Source: Micromonospora sp. DSM 45708 (GTDB lineage: Bacteria > Actinomycetota > Actinomycetes > Mycobacteriales > Micromonosporaceae). From it: a stretch of 64,000 nucleotides of DNA. A model generated the notes under the pieces. The model did no database searches, had not been told where the DNA came from, and worked only from the letters and a program-made list of their open reading frames with translations. The DNA lies in the NCBI RefSeq assembly GCF_039566955.1, contig NZ_CP154796.1, forward strand, positions 682,001-746,000. Direction: 5' to 3'. This document shows, one piece after another, positions 25,999 to 38,719 of this stretch. Every line of letters starts with the position of its first letter. The first letter of the stretch is position 1. Made by a program: the position numbers and the translations under genes.

Positions 25999-28110
25999 AT
26001 GAACCGCGCCCATCTCGACAAGCTGTTCACCGTTCTGCTCGCCGGCGTGCTCGCCGGCCTGGCCCTGGCCGCCGCCGCGCTGCCGGCCGCGCTGGTCTTC
26101 GGGCTGGGCGTGAAGAACCTGATGCCGTACACCGAGCTGCCGGAGGCGCTCCGGGCGCCGCAGCCGGCGCAACGCGCCAACCTGTACGCCAACGACGGCC
26201 GTACGCTGATCACCTCGTTCTACGTCGAGGACCGGGTGGACGTGCCGGTCGGCGAGGTGGCGCCGGTGATGCGCGACGCCATCGTGGCCGCCGAGGACGT
26301 GCGCTTCTACGAGCACCACGGCGTCGACGTACGGGGCGTGCTGCGGGCGTTGACGGCCAACCGCAAGGAGGGCACCCGGCAGGGCGCCTCCACGCTGACC
26401 ATGCAGTACGTGCGCAACGCGCTGGCCGGTGACCCCCGGCTGACCGAGGCGCAGCGGACCGCGGCCACCGAGATCACCGCCGGCCGCAAGATCCGCGAGA
26501 TGCGGTACGCGCTGACGCTGGAACGCCAGGTCGGCAAGGACGAGATCCTCGGGCGCTACCTGAACATCGCGTACTTCGGCGCCGGCGCGTACGGCATCGC
26601 CGCCGCCAGCAAGCGCTACTTCTCCACCACGCCGGACCGGCTCACCCTGGACCAGGCCGCGCTGCTCGCCGGCCTGGTGCGGGCGCCGGACCACGACGAC
26701 CCGATCAACGGCGACGCCGGGGCGGCGCTGGACCGCCGGGCGTACGTGCTGGACCGGATGGTGGAGACCGGCCGGGTGAACGCGGCGGAGGCGACCGCGG
26801 CCAAGGGCACCGAGCTGGACCTCAAGCCCAGCACCACCCCGAACGACTGCGCGGCGGTGCCGGCCGGCCACAACGACTGGGGCTTCTTCTGCGACTGGTT
26901 CACCCAGTGGTGGAACGCCCAGCCGGCGTTCGGCAAGACCGTTGACGAACGGCAGCGCACGCTGCGCCGTGGCGGGTGGTCGATCGTCTCCTCGCTCGAC
27001 CCGGACGTGCAGGCCAAGGCGAGCGAGCAGGTGCGGACGATCTACCCGGAGACGATCGCGCGGGCCGCGCCGACCGCGGTGGTGCAGCCCGGCACCGGGC
27101 GGGTGCTGGCCATGGCGGTCAACCGCGGCTACGGCGTGGGCGACAACCCGGCCGGGCAGCAGAACTACCCGAACACGGTCAACCAGCTCGTGGCCGGGGG
27201 CGGCAGCATCACCGGCTACCAGGCCGGCTCCACGTTCAAGTTGTTCGCGCTGCTGGCCGCGCTGGAGGCCGGACTGCCGCTGGACACCGAGTTCGACGCC
27301 CCCCCGGTGTACGTCACGAAGTACCCGATCACCGGCGGCCCGGCCAGTTGCGGCGGCCGGTGGTGCCCGGCGAACGCCAACACCTACTGGATGGACGGCG
27401 ACCGCGACATGTGGGACGCGTTCGGCCGCTCGGTGAACACCTACTTCGCCTGGCTGACCGAGCGGGTCGGCGCGGACCGGGTGGTCGAGATGGCCGAACG
27501 GCTGGGCATCGTGTTCCGTGCGCCCCAGGACGCCAAGCTGGCCCGCGACGGGGCGGCGAGCTGGGGCCCGTTCACGCTGGGCGTCTCCGCCACCACGCCG
27601 CTCGACCTGGCCAACGCGTACGCCACGGTCGCCGCCGAGGGGACCTGGTGCCGGCCCACCCCGGTCACCTCCATCACGGACGCGACCGGCCGCCGGGTTG
27701 CCGCCGGCGACGCCGACTGCCGGCAGGTGCTGGACACCGAGGTGGCCCGCGCGGCGGCCGACGCCAGCCGCTGCCCGGTGGGCGACCAGTCGATGTACCG
27801 CAGGTGCGCCGGCGGCACGGCCGAGGAACTGGCCCCGGGCCTGCGCCGCCCGCTGGCCGGCAAGACCGGCAGCTCGGAGCGGAACGCCACGGAGACCGTT
27901 GTCGCGTTCACCCCGCAGCTCGCGGTGGCCACCATCGCCGCGAACCCGGACGACCCGCGCGACGCGGTCGGCGGCGGCGTGCAGAAGCGGCAGATCGCCG
28001 CCGTGGGCCGCATCCTCGCCTGGGCACTGCGCGACCAGCCGGTCCGCGACTTCGTTCCCCCGGGCGAGGCGGTCGCCTTCCACCACACCAGCCCCCGCAC
28101 CGGCAACTGA
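25999..28110 (+). CDS. Class A penicillin-binding protein (transglycosylase/transpeptidase)
   Basis: A 703-residue bifunctional peptidoglycan synthase. One N-terminal membrane anchor (about 10-38) is followed by the GT51 domain with AEDVRFYEHHGVD near residue 98 and GASTLTMQYVRN. The transpeptidase domain has the catalytic Ser in GSTFK near 411, SVN near 478 and KTGSS near 621. Several Cys pairs in the transpeptidase domain (CGGRWC, CRQ...CPVG...CAGG) may be disulphides outside the membrane. The ATG at 25999 is chosen because GGGGAGA lies six bases before it; upstream in-frame codons lie in the phosphatase gene or the gap. The 113-base gap before it includes TTGACG but no clear -10 box. Confidence 0.94.
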   Translation: MNRAHLDKLFTVLLAGVLAGLALAAAALPAALVFGLGVKNLMPYTELPEALRAPQPAQRANLYANDGRTLITSFYVEDRVDVPVGEVAPVMRDAIVAAEDVRFYEHHGVDVRGVLRALTANRKEGTRQGASTLTMQYVRNALAGDPRLTEAQRTAATEITAGRKIREMRYALTLERQVGKDEILGRYLNIAYFGAGAYGIAAASKRYFSTTPDRLTLDQAALLAGLVRAPDHDDPINGDAGAALDRRAYVLDRMVETGRVNAAEATAAKGTELDLKPSTTPNDCAAVPAGHNDWGFFCDWFTQWWNAQPAFGKTVDERQRTLRRGGWSIVSSLDPDVQAKASEQVRTIYPETIARAAPTAVVQPGTGRVLAMAVNRGYGVGDNPAGQQNYPNTVNQLVAGGGSITGYQAGSTFKLFALLAALEAGLPLDTEFDAPPVYVTKYPITGGPASCGGRWCPANANTYWMDGDRDMWDAFGRSVNTYFAWLTERVGADRVVEMAERLGIVFRAPQDAKLARDGAASWGPFTLGVSATTPLDLANAYATVAAEGTWCRPTPVTSITDATGRRVAAGDADCRQVLDTEVARAAADASRCPVGDQSMYRRCAGGTAEELAPGLRRPLAGKTGSSERNATETVVAFTPQLAVATIAANPDDPRDAVGGGVQKRQIAAVGRILAWALRDQPVRDFVPPGEAVAFHHTSPRTGN

Positions 28111-28155
28111 CCCACCCCGCCCCTCACCCCCCGCCCCCCTCCCCGTCGGGCGCTG

Positions 28156-28207
28156 TTTCCCGGAAAGAGTGGCCAAGCGGCCAGGAATAGGCACTCTTTC
28201 CGGGAAA
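28156..28207. repeat. TTTCCCGGAAAGAGTG intergenic palindrome
   Basis: Two perfect 16-base arms (TTTCCCGGAAAGAGTG at 28156-28171 and its complement at 28192-28207) flank a 20-base loop that has its own GGCC-AAGC-GGCC stem. It sits between the converging PBP and SDR genes, where it could end transcription from both sides. Its core CGGAAAG-GTG-GGC recurs in the palindrome at 59100-59149. Confidence 0.75.
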
Positions 28208-28266
28208 GAGGCCGCGTGGGGGTGGCGGGCGAGGGGAGTGGGCGGGCGAGGGGGAGTGGGGGTGGG

Positions 28267-29733
28267 TTAGGGGGTGGGGTGTTCGGCGTTGCGGGCGATG
28301 TTGCGGGCCATGCCGCCGAAGACGACGGCGTGGAACGGGGCGACCGAGGCCCAGTAGAGGTGGCCGGGCAGGCCGTGCGGGAGGAAGACGGCGCGCTGCA
28401 CGTAACGGCTGTGGCCGGCCTCGGCCGGCTCGGCGCGCATTTCCAGCCAGGCCCGGCCGGGCAGCCGCATCTCGGCGCGCAGCCGCAGCAGCTCACCCGG
28501 GACGATCTCCTCCACCCGCCAGAAGTCCAGCGCCTCGCCGACCTGGAGCCGGTGCGGGTCGCGCCGGCCCCGGCGCAGCCCCACGCCGCCGACCAGCCGG
28601 TCCAGCCAGCCGCGCACGGACCAGGCCAGTGGGAACGAGTACCAGCCGTGCTCGCCGCCGACGCCCTCGATGACCCGCCACAGTGCCGCCGGCGGCGCGC
28701 TCACCGCCTGCTCCCGCAGGTCGGTGTAGGCGGTGCCACCGGACCAGTCCGGGTCCGACGGCAGCGGCTCGGCCGGCGCGTCCGGCCCGCTCGCGGTCGA
28801 CCAGCGCGTCTCCACCGCCGCGTCGCGCACCTTGGCCAGCGCCAGGCCGACCGCCTGGTCGAAGCCGGTCAGCCCGTCGGGCGGGTCGGGCACGTACCGG
28901 GCGATGTCGTGCTCGTGCGCCACCGCCTCGTGGATCAGGCTCTCCACCAGCGGGCGGGCGATCGCGTTCGGCACCGGGGTGATCAGGCCGACCCAGTGCG
29001 AGGAGAGCCCCGGGGTGAGCGGGCGCACCGGCAGGATGAGCCGGGGCCGCAGCTCGGCCACCCGGGCGTAGCGCTGCATCATCTGCGTGAACGTCAGCAC
29101 GTCCGGGCCGGCGATGTCGAAGCCGCGGTTCACCTCGGGCGGCAGGTGGGCGCAGCCGGCCAGGTAGCGCAGCACGTCCCGGACCGCGATCGGCTGGATC
29201 CGGTTGCGCACCCAGCGCGGGGTCACCATCGCCGGCAGCCGCTCGGTCAGGTAGCGCAGCATCTCGAACGAGGCCGAGCCGGACCCGATGATCACCGCGG
29301 CCCGCAGCACCGCGGTCGGCACGCCGCTGTCGAGCAGGATCCGGGCCACCTCCGCCCGGGAGCGCAGGTGCGCCGAGGGCAGGCCGTCCCGTTCCGCCGG
29401 CTCCGGCCCCCCGAGGTAGACGATCCGGCGTACGCCCGCGGCGCGCGCCGCCTCGGCGAAGTTCGTCGCCGCCTCCCGGTCGGCCGCCTCGAAGCCGCGT
29501 TGACCGAGCGAGTGGACCAGGTAGTACGCGACCTCCACCCCCTCGAACGCGGCCGGCAGGGTCTCCGGGCGGCGCAGGTCGCCCTCGACGATCTCCGCCT
29601 CGGCGGCCCAGGGCACGTCCCGCAGCCGCCCGGCCTTGCGGGCCAGGCAGCGCACGGTGTGTCCCTCGGTCAGGAGCCGGGGCGCGAGGCGCCCGCCGAT
29701 GTAGCCGGTGGCACCGGTGACGAGGCATCTCAC
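28267..29733 (-). CDS. NAD(P)-binding SDR protein with DUF2867 domain
   Basis: A 488-residue protein. The N-terminal atypical short-chain dehydrogenase/NmrA-like domain (about 1-300) has TGATGYIGGRL for dinucleotide binding and YYLVHSLGQRGFEAADR in the active-site region. The C-terminal domain (about 325-485) is DUF2867, ending with HAVVFGGMARNIARNA. Such fusions are common in actinobacteria; the reaction is unknown and the family is often called NAD-dependent epimerase-like. The GTG start follows TGGAG. It converges on the PBP gene across a strong palindrome. Confidence 0.85.
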   Translation of the reverse strand: MRCLVTGATGYIGGRLAPRLLTEGHTVRCLARKAGRLRDVPWAAEAEIVEGDLRRPETLPAAFEGVEVAYYLVHSLGQRGFEAADREAATNFAEAARAAGVRRIVYLGGPEPAERDGLPSAHLRSRAEVARILLDSGVPTAVLRAAVIIGSGSASFEMLRYLTERLPAMVTPRWVRNRIQPIAVRDVLRYLAGCAHLPPEVNRGFDIAGPDVLTFTQMMQRYARVAELRPRLILPVRPLTPGLSSHWVGLITPVPNAIARPLVESLIHEAVAHEHDIARYVPDPPDGLTGFDQAVGLALAKVRDAAVETRWSTASGPDAPAEPLPSDPDWSGGTAYTDLREQAVSAPPAALWRVIEGVGGEHGWYSFPLAWSVRGWLDRLVGGVGLRRGRRDPHRLQVGEALDFWRVEEIVPGELLRLRAEMRLPGRAWLEMRAEPAEAGHSRYVQRAVFLPHGLPGHLYWASVAPFHAVVFGGMARNIARNAEHPTP

Positions 29734-29792
29734 GGGCTCCAGTGTGCGGCTCCGTAGACTCCTTCGCTGTGGAGAACGCGAGGGAGCGGCAG

Positions 29793-29828
29793 ATGATCAC
29801 GGTGTTCCCGGCGTACCCCCGTGGCTGA
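29793..29828 (+). CDS. Possible 11-residue leader peptide overlapping the AtpI-like gene
   Basis: An ATG preceded by AGGGAG at ideal distance (six bases) opens a frame MITVFPAYPRG ending in TGA at 29826-29828, eight bases into the next gene. The downstream GTG at 29821 has no ribosome binding site of its own, so translation of this mini-frame could deliver ribosomes to it. Alternatively the true protein starts here and a base was lost. Confidence 0.4.
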   Translation: MITVFPAYPRG

Positions 29829-30252
29829 GCCGGGCATGGGCGCGGCGGAGGCGGTCGCGGACCGCGGGTGGCGACTGCGCCACCTGCCCGTGCTGCTGGC
29901 CGCGGTGGCGGTGCTGGCCGCGGTGGCGGCGGTGGCCGGCGGGGTGTGGCGCGGCGCGGACGGCGCGTTCGGCGCGGCGGCCGGGGTGGCCGTCACGGCG
30001 GTCAGCTACACGCTCACCACCGTGGTGCTGGCGTGGGCCGACGCCCGCGACCCGCAGCTCGTGCTGCCGTTCGGGCTGGGCCTCTACGTGGCCAAGATGA
30101 CCGCGCTCGGCGGCGTGATGGCGTTGGTCGCCTCGACCGGCTGGCCAGGGCTGATCCCGTTCTGCGTGGGTGTCGCGGCGGGCGTGGTGGTCTGGACCGG
30201 CGTGCACATCTGGTGGCTGGCCACCGTCCACGCGCGACGGGTCGCGCGCTGA
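29821..30252 (+). CDS. AtpI-like four-helix membrane protein before the ATP synthase genes
   Basis: A 143-residue protein with four hydrophobic helices (about 24-45, 48-72, 78-101, 106-128), the topology of ATP synthase protein I, which helps assemble the c-ring. No strong motif can be named, so the call leans on length, topology and position directly upstream of the atp cluster. The GTG at 29821 lacks a ribosome binding site but overlaps a mini-frame with a good one. A 174-base gap with repeated CACAACC elements separates it from the next gene. Confidence 0.6.
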   Translation: MAEPGMGAAEAVADRGWRLRHLPVLLAAVAVLAAVAAVAGGVWRGADGAFGAAAGVAVTAVSYTLTTVVLAWADARDPQLVLPFGLGLYVAKMTALGGVMALVASTGWPGLIPFCVGVAAGVVVWTGVHIWWLATVHARRVAR

Positions 30253-30360
30253 CGCGTCCCATCCTGCGGACGACGCGCCGGAGTGTCGGCGATCGGTCAT
30301 TCTCTCAGTGGCGGGGGAGGAGTACCGTGCCTCCAGACGACTTCGCCCGCCCGTGTCCCA

Positions 30361-30395
30361 CACAACCAGGTTGTGCGGGGGGTGAGGCACAACCT
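30361..30395 (+). promoter_or_regulatory. Three-arm CACAACC/GGTTGTG element before the atp operon
   Basis: CACAACC (30361-30367), GGTTGTGC (30369-30376) and GCACAACC (30387-30394) lie within 35 bases. The middle arm can pair with either neighbour; the second pairing is a nine-base stem AGGTTGTGC/GCACAACCT with a ten-base loop. A TATCGT hexamer at 30411-30416 may be a -10 box. This could be a repressor operator or a switching hairpin. Confidence 0.5.
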
Positions 30396-30426
30396 CTTCT
30401 GCCTTGCTGATATCGTTCGCCCCGTC

Positions 30427-30663
30427 ATGGCCGGTGACCAGAAACCCCCCAACGCTGGCGGCTCGGGCGACGTTCCGTCCGGTGCCGGTCAGGGTTGGAC
30501 CGCGCTCTCATACCTCATCGGGGGCATGCTCGTCTGGGGTTTCGTCGGCTGGCTGGTCGACCGTTGGCTCGATACCGGCGGCGTCGCCACCGGCATCGGG
30601 GTCGTGCTCGGCATGGCCGGGGGCATCATCCTGGTCGTCCGCCGGCTGGGCACGCCTACTTAG
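30427..30663 (+). CDS. AtpZ/AtpI family protein
   Basis: A 78-residue protein with two transmembrane helices (about 27-47 and 52-73) typical of AtpZ, joined by a short loop WLVDRWLDTGG. AtpZ/AtpI proteins assist Fo assembly and have been linked to magnesium/calcium transport. The ATG at 30427 begins as homologs do. atpB follows after 11 bases with its own ribosome binding site, so this gene is the head of the atp operon. Confidence 0.8.
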   Translation: MAGDQKPPNAGGSGDVPSGAGQGWTALSYLIGGMLVWGFVGWLVDRWLDTGGVATGIGVVLGMAGGIILVVRRLGTPT

Positions 30664-30674
30664 GAAGGGACGCG

Positions 30675-31472
30675 GTGTTCGGACAGGCGAACGTCCTGGC
30701 TCAGGGCCAGGCGGAATTCCCGCCGAAGGTGGGGGACTTCTACCTGCCCAGCATCCTGCCCTGGGGTGCGGAGAACTCGTACTGGTTCACCAAGATCACG
30801 GCGATGGTGTGGGTCGCCGTCGGCATCTTGATCATTTTCTTCCTGGTCAGCTACCGGAAGCCGCAGCTCGTCCCCACCAAGAAGCAGTGGTTCGCCGAGT
30901 CGATCTACGGCTTCGTGCGCAACAACATCGCGGTGGACATGATCGGGCACGCGGGGGTGCGGTTCGCTCCGTACTTCACCACGCTCTTCTGCTTCATCCT
31001 GCTGACGAACTTCTTCGCGATCGTGCCGTTCTTCCAGATCTCGCCGAACTCGCACATCGCGTTCCCGGCTTTCCTCGCCGTGATCAGCTACCTGATGTTC
31101 AACTTCGTCGGCATCCGGCACCACGGCTTCGTGAAGTACTTCAAGAACTCTCTGATCCCGCCGGCGCCCTGGTACATCCTGCCGTTGCTGATTCCGATCG
31201 AGTTCTTCTCGACCTTCCTGGTCCGGCCGTTCTCGCTGGCCGTCCGTCTCTTCGCGAACATGTTCGCCGGCCACATGCTCCTGCTGGTCTTCACGCTCGG
31301 CGGGTTCGCCATGATCAGCGCCAACGTCTGGCTGGCGCCCGTGTCGGTGCTGTCGTGGGTGATGACGATCGCGCTGACCTTCCTCGAGTTCCTGGTGATC
31401 TGTCTGCAGGCGTACGTCTTCACGGTGCTGACCGCCAGCTACGTGCAGGGCGCGCTCGCCGACGAGCACTGA
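30675..31472 (+). CDS. atpB: F-type ATP synthase subunit a
   Basis: A 265-residue Fo membrane subunit that forms the proton half-channels. Several hydrophobic helices are evident, and the essential arginine is in FSLAVRLFANMFAGHML, matching the E. coli Arg210 helix. The GTG at 30675 follows GGAAGGGA by four bases and is preferred over upstream in-frame codons, which lie inside the AtpZ gene. The protein begins VFGQANVLAQGQAEFP. First of the contiguous BEFHAGD series. Confidence 0.96.
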   Translation: MFGQANVLAQGQAEFPPKVGDFYLPSILPWGAENSYWFTKITAMVWVAVGILIIFFLVSYRKPQLVPTKKQWFAESIYGFVRNNIAVDMIGHAGVRFAPYFTTLFCFILLTNFFAIVPFFQISPNSHIAFPAFLAVISYLMFNFVGIRHHGFVKYFKNSLIPPAPWYILPLLIPIEFFSTFLVRPFSLAVRLFANMFAGHMLLLVFTLGGFAMISANVWLAPVSVLSWVMTIALTFLEFLVICLQAYVFTVLTASYVQGALADEH

Positions 31473-31509
31473 TCCGATCTTTCGCACCAACCGTTGTCGT
31501 CCCGCGTGA

Positions 31510-31779
<270 letters not shown>

Positions 31780-31808
31780 TCCAGCCCCTCTGACCGGGAG
31801 GTCTTCCC

Positions 31809-32348
31809 ATGTTCTTCCTCGCCGCTGAGGGTGGTGAGACGACCCACAACCCGATCATCCCTGTCTGGCAGGAGATCGTGGTCGGGCTGGTCGCCTTCGG
31901 TGTCCTCTGCTTCGTGCTGATGAAGTTCGTCTTCCCGCGCATGGAGCAGACGTTCCAGGCCCGGGTCGACGCGATCGAGGGTGGCATCAAGCGTGCCGAG
32001 GCCGCGCAGGCCGAGGCAAACCAGCTGCTCGAGCAGTACCGTGCCCAGCTCGCCGAGGCACGCACCGACGCCGCCCGGATCCGGGACGACGCCCGGGCCG
32101 ACGCCGAGGGCATCCGCCAGGACATCCTCGCCAAGGCGCGCGAGGAGTCCGACCGGGTCATCGCCGCCGGCAAGGAGCAGCTCCAGGCCGAGCGGGCCAC
32201 CATCGTGCGCGAGCTGCGCACCGAGATGGGCACCATCGCGGTGGACCTGGCCAGCAAGATCGTCGGTGAGTCGCTGGCCGACGAGGCGCGCCGCAAGGGC
32301 ACCGTCGACCGGTTCCTGAACGGTCTCGAGAGCACGGGGGCCCGCTGA
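31809..32348 (+). CDS. atpF: F-type ATP synthase subunit b
   Basis: A 179-residue peripheral stalk subunit: an N-terminal membrane helix (about 17-41) and a long charged helix (about 45-165) rich in Ala, Glu, Arg and Gln that dimerises. The conserved FPRMEQTFQARVDAIEGGI follows the helix exit. Its stop shares one base with the atpH start (TGATG). Confidence 0.95.
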   Translation: MFFLAAEGGETTHNPIIPVWQEIVVGLVAFGVLCFVLMKFVFPRMEQTFQARVDAIEGGIKRAEAAQAEANQLLEQYRAQLAEARTDAARIRDDARADAEGIRQDILAKAREESDRVIAAGKEQLQAERATIVRELRTEMGTIAVDLASKIVGESLADEARRKGTVDRFLNGLESTGAR

Positions 32349-33169
32349 TGCAGGCCGCCAGCCGGGAGTCGTACGCCGCCGGGGTCGAGCGCCTCGACGC
32401 GTACGTCCGCGGCGCGGAGCCGTCGGCGGTGGCCTCCACCGCCGACGACGTCCTCTCCGTCGCCGACCTGCTGCGGCGCGAGCCGCGGTTGCGCCGGGCG
32501 CTCTCCGACCCGGCCCGCTCGGGTGCGGACCGCGGCGCGCTGCTCACCGGGATCCTGAGCGGCAAGGTCGGCGCGGACGCGCTCGACCTGCTCGCCGCGA
32601 TGGTCGCCGGCCGCTGGTCGGCGCCCTCGGAACTGCTCGACGGCGTCGAGCGGCTCGGCGTGGAGGCGCTCCTGGCGAGCGCCGACTCCGCCGGCGAGCT
32701 GGGCGAGGTCGAGGACGAGCTGTTCCGCTTCGGGCAGGTCGTCTCCGGCTCCGCCGAGCTGTCCAACGCGCTCTCCGACCCGATGGCCCCGGCCGAGCGG
32801 CGGTCCGGCCTCGCCGGCCAACTGCTCGACGGCAAGGCCCGGCCGGTCACCGTCCGCCTCGTCGAGGTCGCGCTCGCGGGCTTCGGGGGACGCTCCTTCG
32901 CCGGGGCGCTCACCCGGCTGGTCGAGCTGGCCGCGGACCGGCGGGACCGACAGGTCGCGTACGTGACCGTGGCGGCCCCGCTGACCGAGGAGGAGGAGCG
33001 ACGCCTCGGTGCCCGCCTCACCGGCATGTACGGTCGGGAGGTGTCCGTCAAGCAGACGGTCGACCCCGACGTGCTCGGCGGGGTGCGCGTACGGGTCGGC
33101 TCCGACCTGTACGACGGCACCGTCCTCCGCCGCCTCAACGAGACCCGCAACGCGCTCGCGAAGCGCTGA
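32348..33169 (+). CDS. atpH: F-type ATP synthase subunit delta
   Basis: A 273-residue delta subunit, longer than the E. coli form (177) as usual in actinobacteria. The C-terminal signature VKQTVDPDVLGGVRVRVG followed by DLYDGTVLRRLNE is intact. It links F1 to the b stalk. It overlaps atpF by one base; an 85-base gap with AAGGAAG precedes atpA. Confidence 0.94.
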   Translation: MQAASRESYAAGVERLDAYVRGAEPSAVASTADDVLSVADLLRREPRLRRALSDPARSGADRGALLTGILSGKVGADALDLLAAMVAGRWSAPSELLDGVERLGVEALLASADSAGELGEVEDELFRFGQVVSGSAELSNALSDPMAPAERRSGLAGQLLDGKARPVTVRLVEVALAGFGGRSFAGALTRLVELAADRRDRQVAYVTVAAPLTEEEERRLGARLTGMYGREVSVKQTVDPDVLGGVRVRVGSDLYDGTVLRRLNETRNALAKR

Positions 33170-33254
33170 ACCGCGTCTTAGCAGCCCTGATTCGACGCCA
33201 TCGGACCGGTCGGTACCTGGTATCCCGGGCCCCTGAACTTTAAGGAAGCAGAGG

Positions 33255-34907
<1,653 letters not shown>

Positions 34908-34911
34908 TCCG

Positions 34912-37286
<2,375 letters not shown>

Positions 37287-37306
37287 GAGCCCGCTCACAC
37301 CACGAG

Positions 37307-37335
37307 GGCCGTCCCGACATCTCGTCGGGGCGGCC
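37307..37335 (+). terminator. Terminator after atpD
   Basis: GGCCGTCCCGAC and GTCGGGGCGGCC form a 12-base stem with one G-U pair and a five-base loop, followed by TTCG. It closes the atpBEFHAGD unit. Confidence 0.75.
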
Positions 37336-37413
37336 TTCGCCTGTTCGGTGCCGGTCCCGTACCAGACGCCCGGTTCGCCGGCAAGCGGTCCGCCGAAGCG
37401 CGCGGTACCGTTC

Positions 37414-37433
37414 GTGACACGAATTCGCGTCAC
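37414..37433. promoter_or_regulatory. Palindrome before the LCP gene
   Basis: GTGACACGAATTCGCGTCAC is a 20-base palindrome with one mismatched pair, centred on CGAATTCG, 75 bases before the LCP start. It may be an operator. No clear promoter hexamers were found in 37336-37507. Confidence 0.4.
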
Positions 37434-37507
37434 CGTCGTTGATCTCTGCAACGAAACGGACCCCTGCGCCCGTCTCCTCTTCGTGGGCGCGACGATAGGA
37501 GATGCTC

Positions 37508-38644
37508 GTGGGTAAGGGCGGCACGGACCGGGGCAAGCGGTCCATGTGGCGTGGCGTGCCGCGGTGGGCCCGCGTCAGCACCATCCTCGGCATCGTCATG
37601 ATGGTGCTCAGCGGCTCGGTGCTGGTGGGCTACCACACGCTGGTGGCGCGCTACGAGGGCGCGGTCGGCAAGGGCGACCTCTTCGGCGACCAGGCCGCCG
37701 GCGCCACGGAGAAGAAGAGCGACATCAAGGGTCCGCTCAACATCCTGCTGGTCGGCATCGACCCCCGCACCTCGACGGCCCGCCCGCTGTCCGACTCGAT
37801 CATGATCCTGCACGTGCCGGCCGGCATGGACCGGGGCTATCTCTTCTCGCTCCCGCGCGACCTGCGGGTGGACATCCCGGCCTTCCCGAAGGCCGACTAC
37901 GCCGGCGGCACCGACCGGATCAACGCCGCCATGTCGCACGGCAGCAACGTGCCGGGGGAGAATCCGAGCGCCGCGCAGGGCTTCGAACTGCTCGCCAAGA
38001 CCGTTCAGGGCGTCACCGGCATCAAGCGCTTCGACGCCGGCGCGATCATCAACTTCAGCGGGTTCAAGAAGATCGTGGACGCCATGGGCGGCGTCGACAT
38101 GTACATCGAGCGGGACGTGAAGTCCGAGCACCTCCAGCCGGACGGCTCGCCGCGGCAGCTCAGGCCCGGCGGCGGCGGCTACCTCGGCCCGCAGGCCCGG
38201 TACGAGAAGGGCGACGCCCACCTCAAGGGCTGGCAGGCGCTGGACTACGTCCGGCAGCGCTACCCGAAGAACGGCGTGCCGGACGCGGACTACGGCCGGC
38301 AGCGACACCAGCAGCAGTTCGTCAAGGCGATGGTGAGCCAGGCGTTCAGTGCCGACGTGGTGGCCAACCCGGTCAAGCTGGACCGGGTGCTGCGGGCGGC
38401 CGGGCAGTCGCTGGTCTTCAACGGCCGGGGCAACAGCGTCGTCGACTTCGGGCTCGCCCTCAAGGACATCCGCCCCGACGCCATCGAAACGATCAAGCTG
38501 CCCGGTGGGCCGATCGGGAGCGGCAGCGCCTACCGGGGCGAACAGCTCCTCGCCCCGGCCGACGACTTCTTCGCGGCCCTGCGTGCCGAGCAGTTGGACG
38601 CGTTCCTGCTGGAGCACCCCGACTTCAAGCAGAAAACCCAGTAG
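37508..38644 (+). CDS. LytR-CpsA-Psr (LCP) family cell-wall ligase
   Basis: A 378-residue membrane-anchored protein: cytoplasmic Arg/Lys tail, one helix (about 23-44), and an LCP domain (about 75-270) with ILLVGIDPR, LSDSIMILHVP and the LPRDLRVDIP motif whose Asp and Arg bind the pyrophosphate lipid. LCP enzymes move undecaprenyl-linked glycopolymers to peptidoglycan. GTG at 37508 is chosen over ATG 37502 because AGGAG (37497-37501) is six bases from the GTG but touches the ATG. The gene lies between atpD and atpC, an unusual place. Confidence 0.9.
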   Translation: MGKGGTDRGKRSMWRGVPRWARVSTILGIVMMVLSGSVLVGYHTLVARYEGAVGKGDLFGDQAAGATEKKSDIKGPLNILLVGIDPRTSTARPLSDSIMILHVPAGMDRGYLFSLPRDLRVDIPAFPKADYAGGTDRINAAMSHGSNVPGENPSAAQGFELLAKTVQGVTGIKRFDAGAIINFSGFKKIVDAMGGVDMYIERDVKSEHLQPDGSPRQLRPGGGGYLGPQARYEKGDAHLKGWQALDYVRQRYPKNGVPDADYGRQRHQQQFVKAMVSQAFSADVVANPVKLDRVLRAAGQSLVFNGRGNSVVDFGLALKDIRPDAIETIKLPGGPIGSGSAYRGEQLLAPADDFFAALRAEQLDAFLLEHPDFKQKTQ

Positions 38645-38689
38645 CCTGAGCGGGTGCGGGGCGTCGTGGTCCGGCTCTCACCACCCGCG

Positions 38690-38719
38690 TTGGGTGGCGC
38701 TCGGGGGCGCGACTAGACT
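38690..38719 (+). promoter_or_regulatory. Predicted atpC promoter
   Basis: TTGGGT (38690-38695) and TAGACT (38714-38719) are spaced by 18 bases, giving a transcript start about 27 bases before the atpC GTG. A six-base hairpin CCACCC/GGGTGG at 38681-38697 overlaps the -35 box and may end LCP transcripts. Confidence 0.55.

Noticed and set aside
30361..30395. Rex operator before the atp operon
   Set aside because: TTGTG and CACAA half-sites are present but separated by 12 instead of 8 bases, so it does not fit the Rex consensus.
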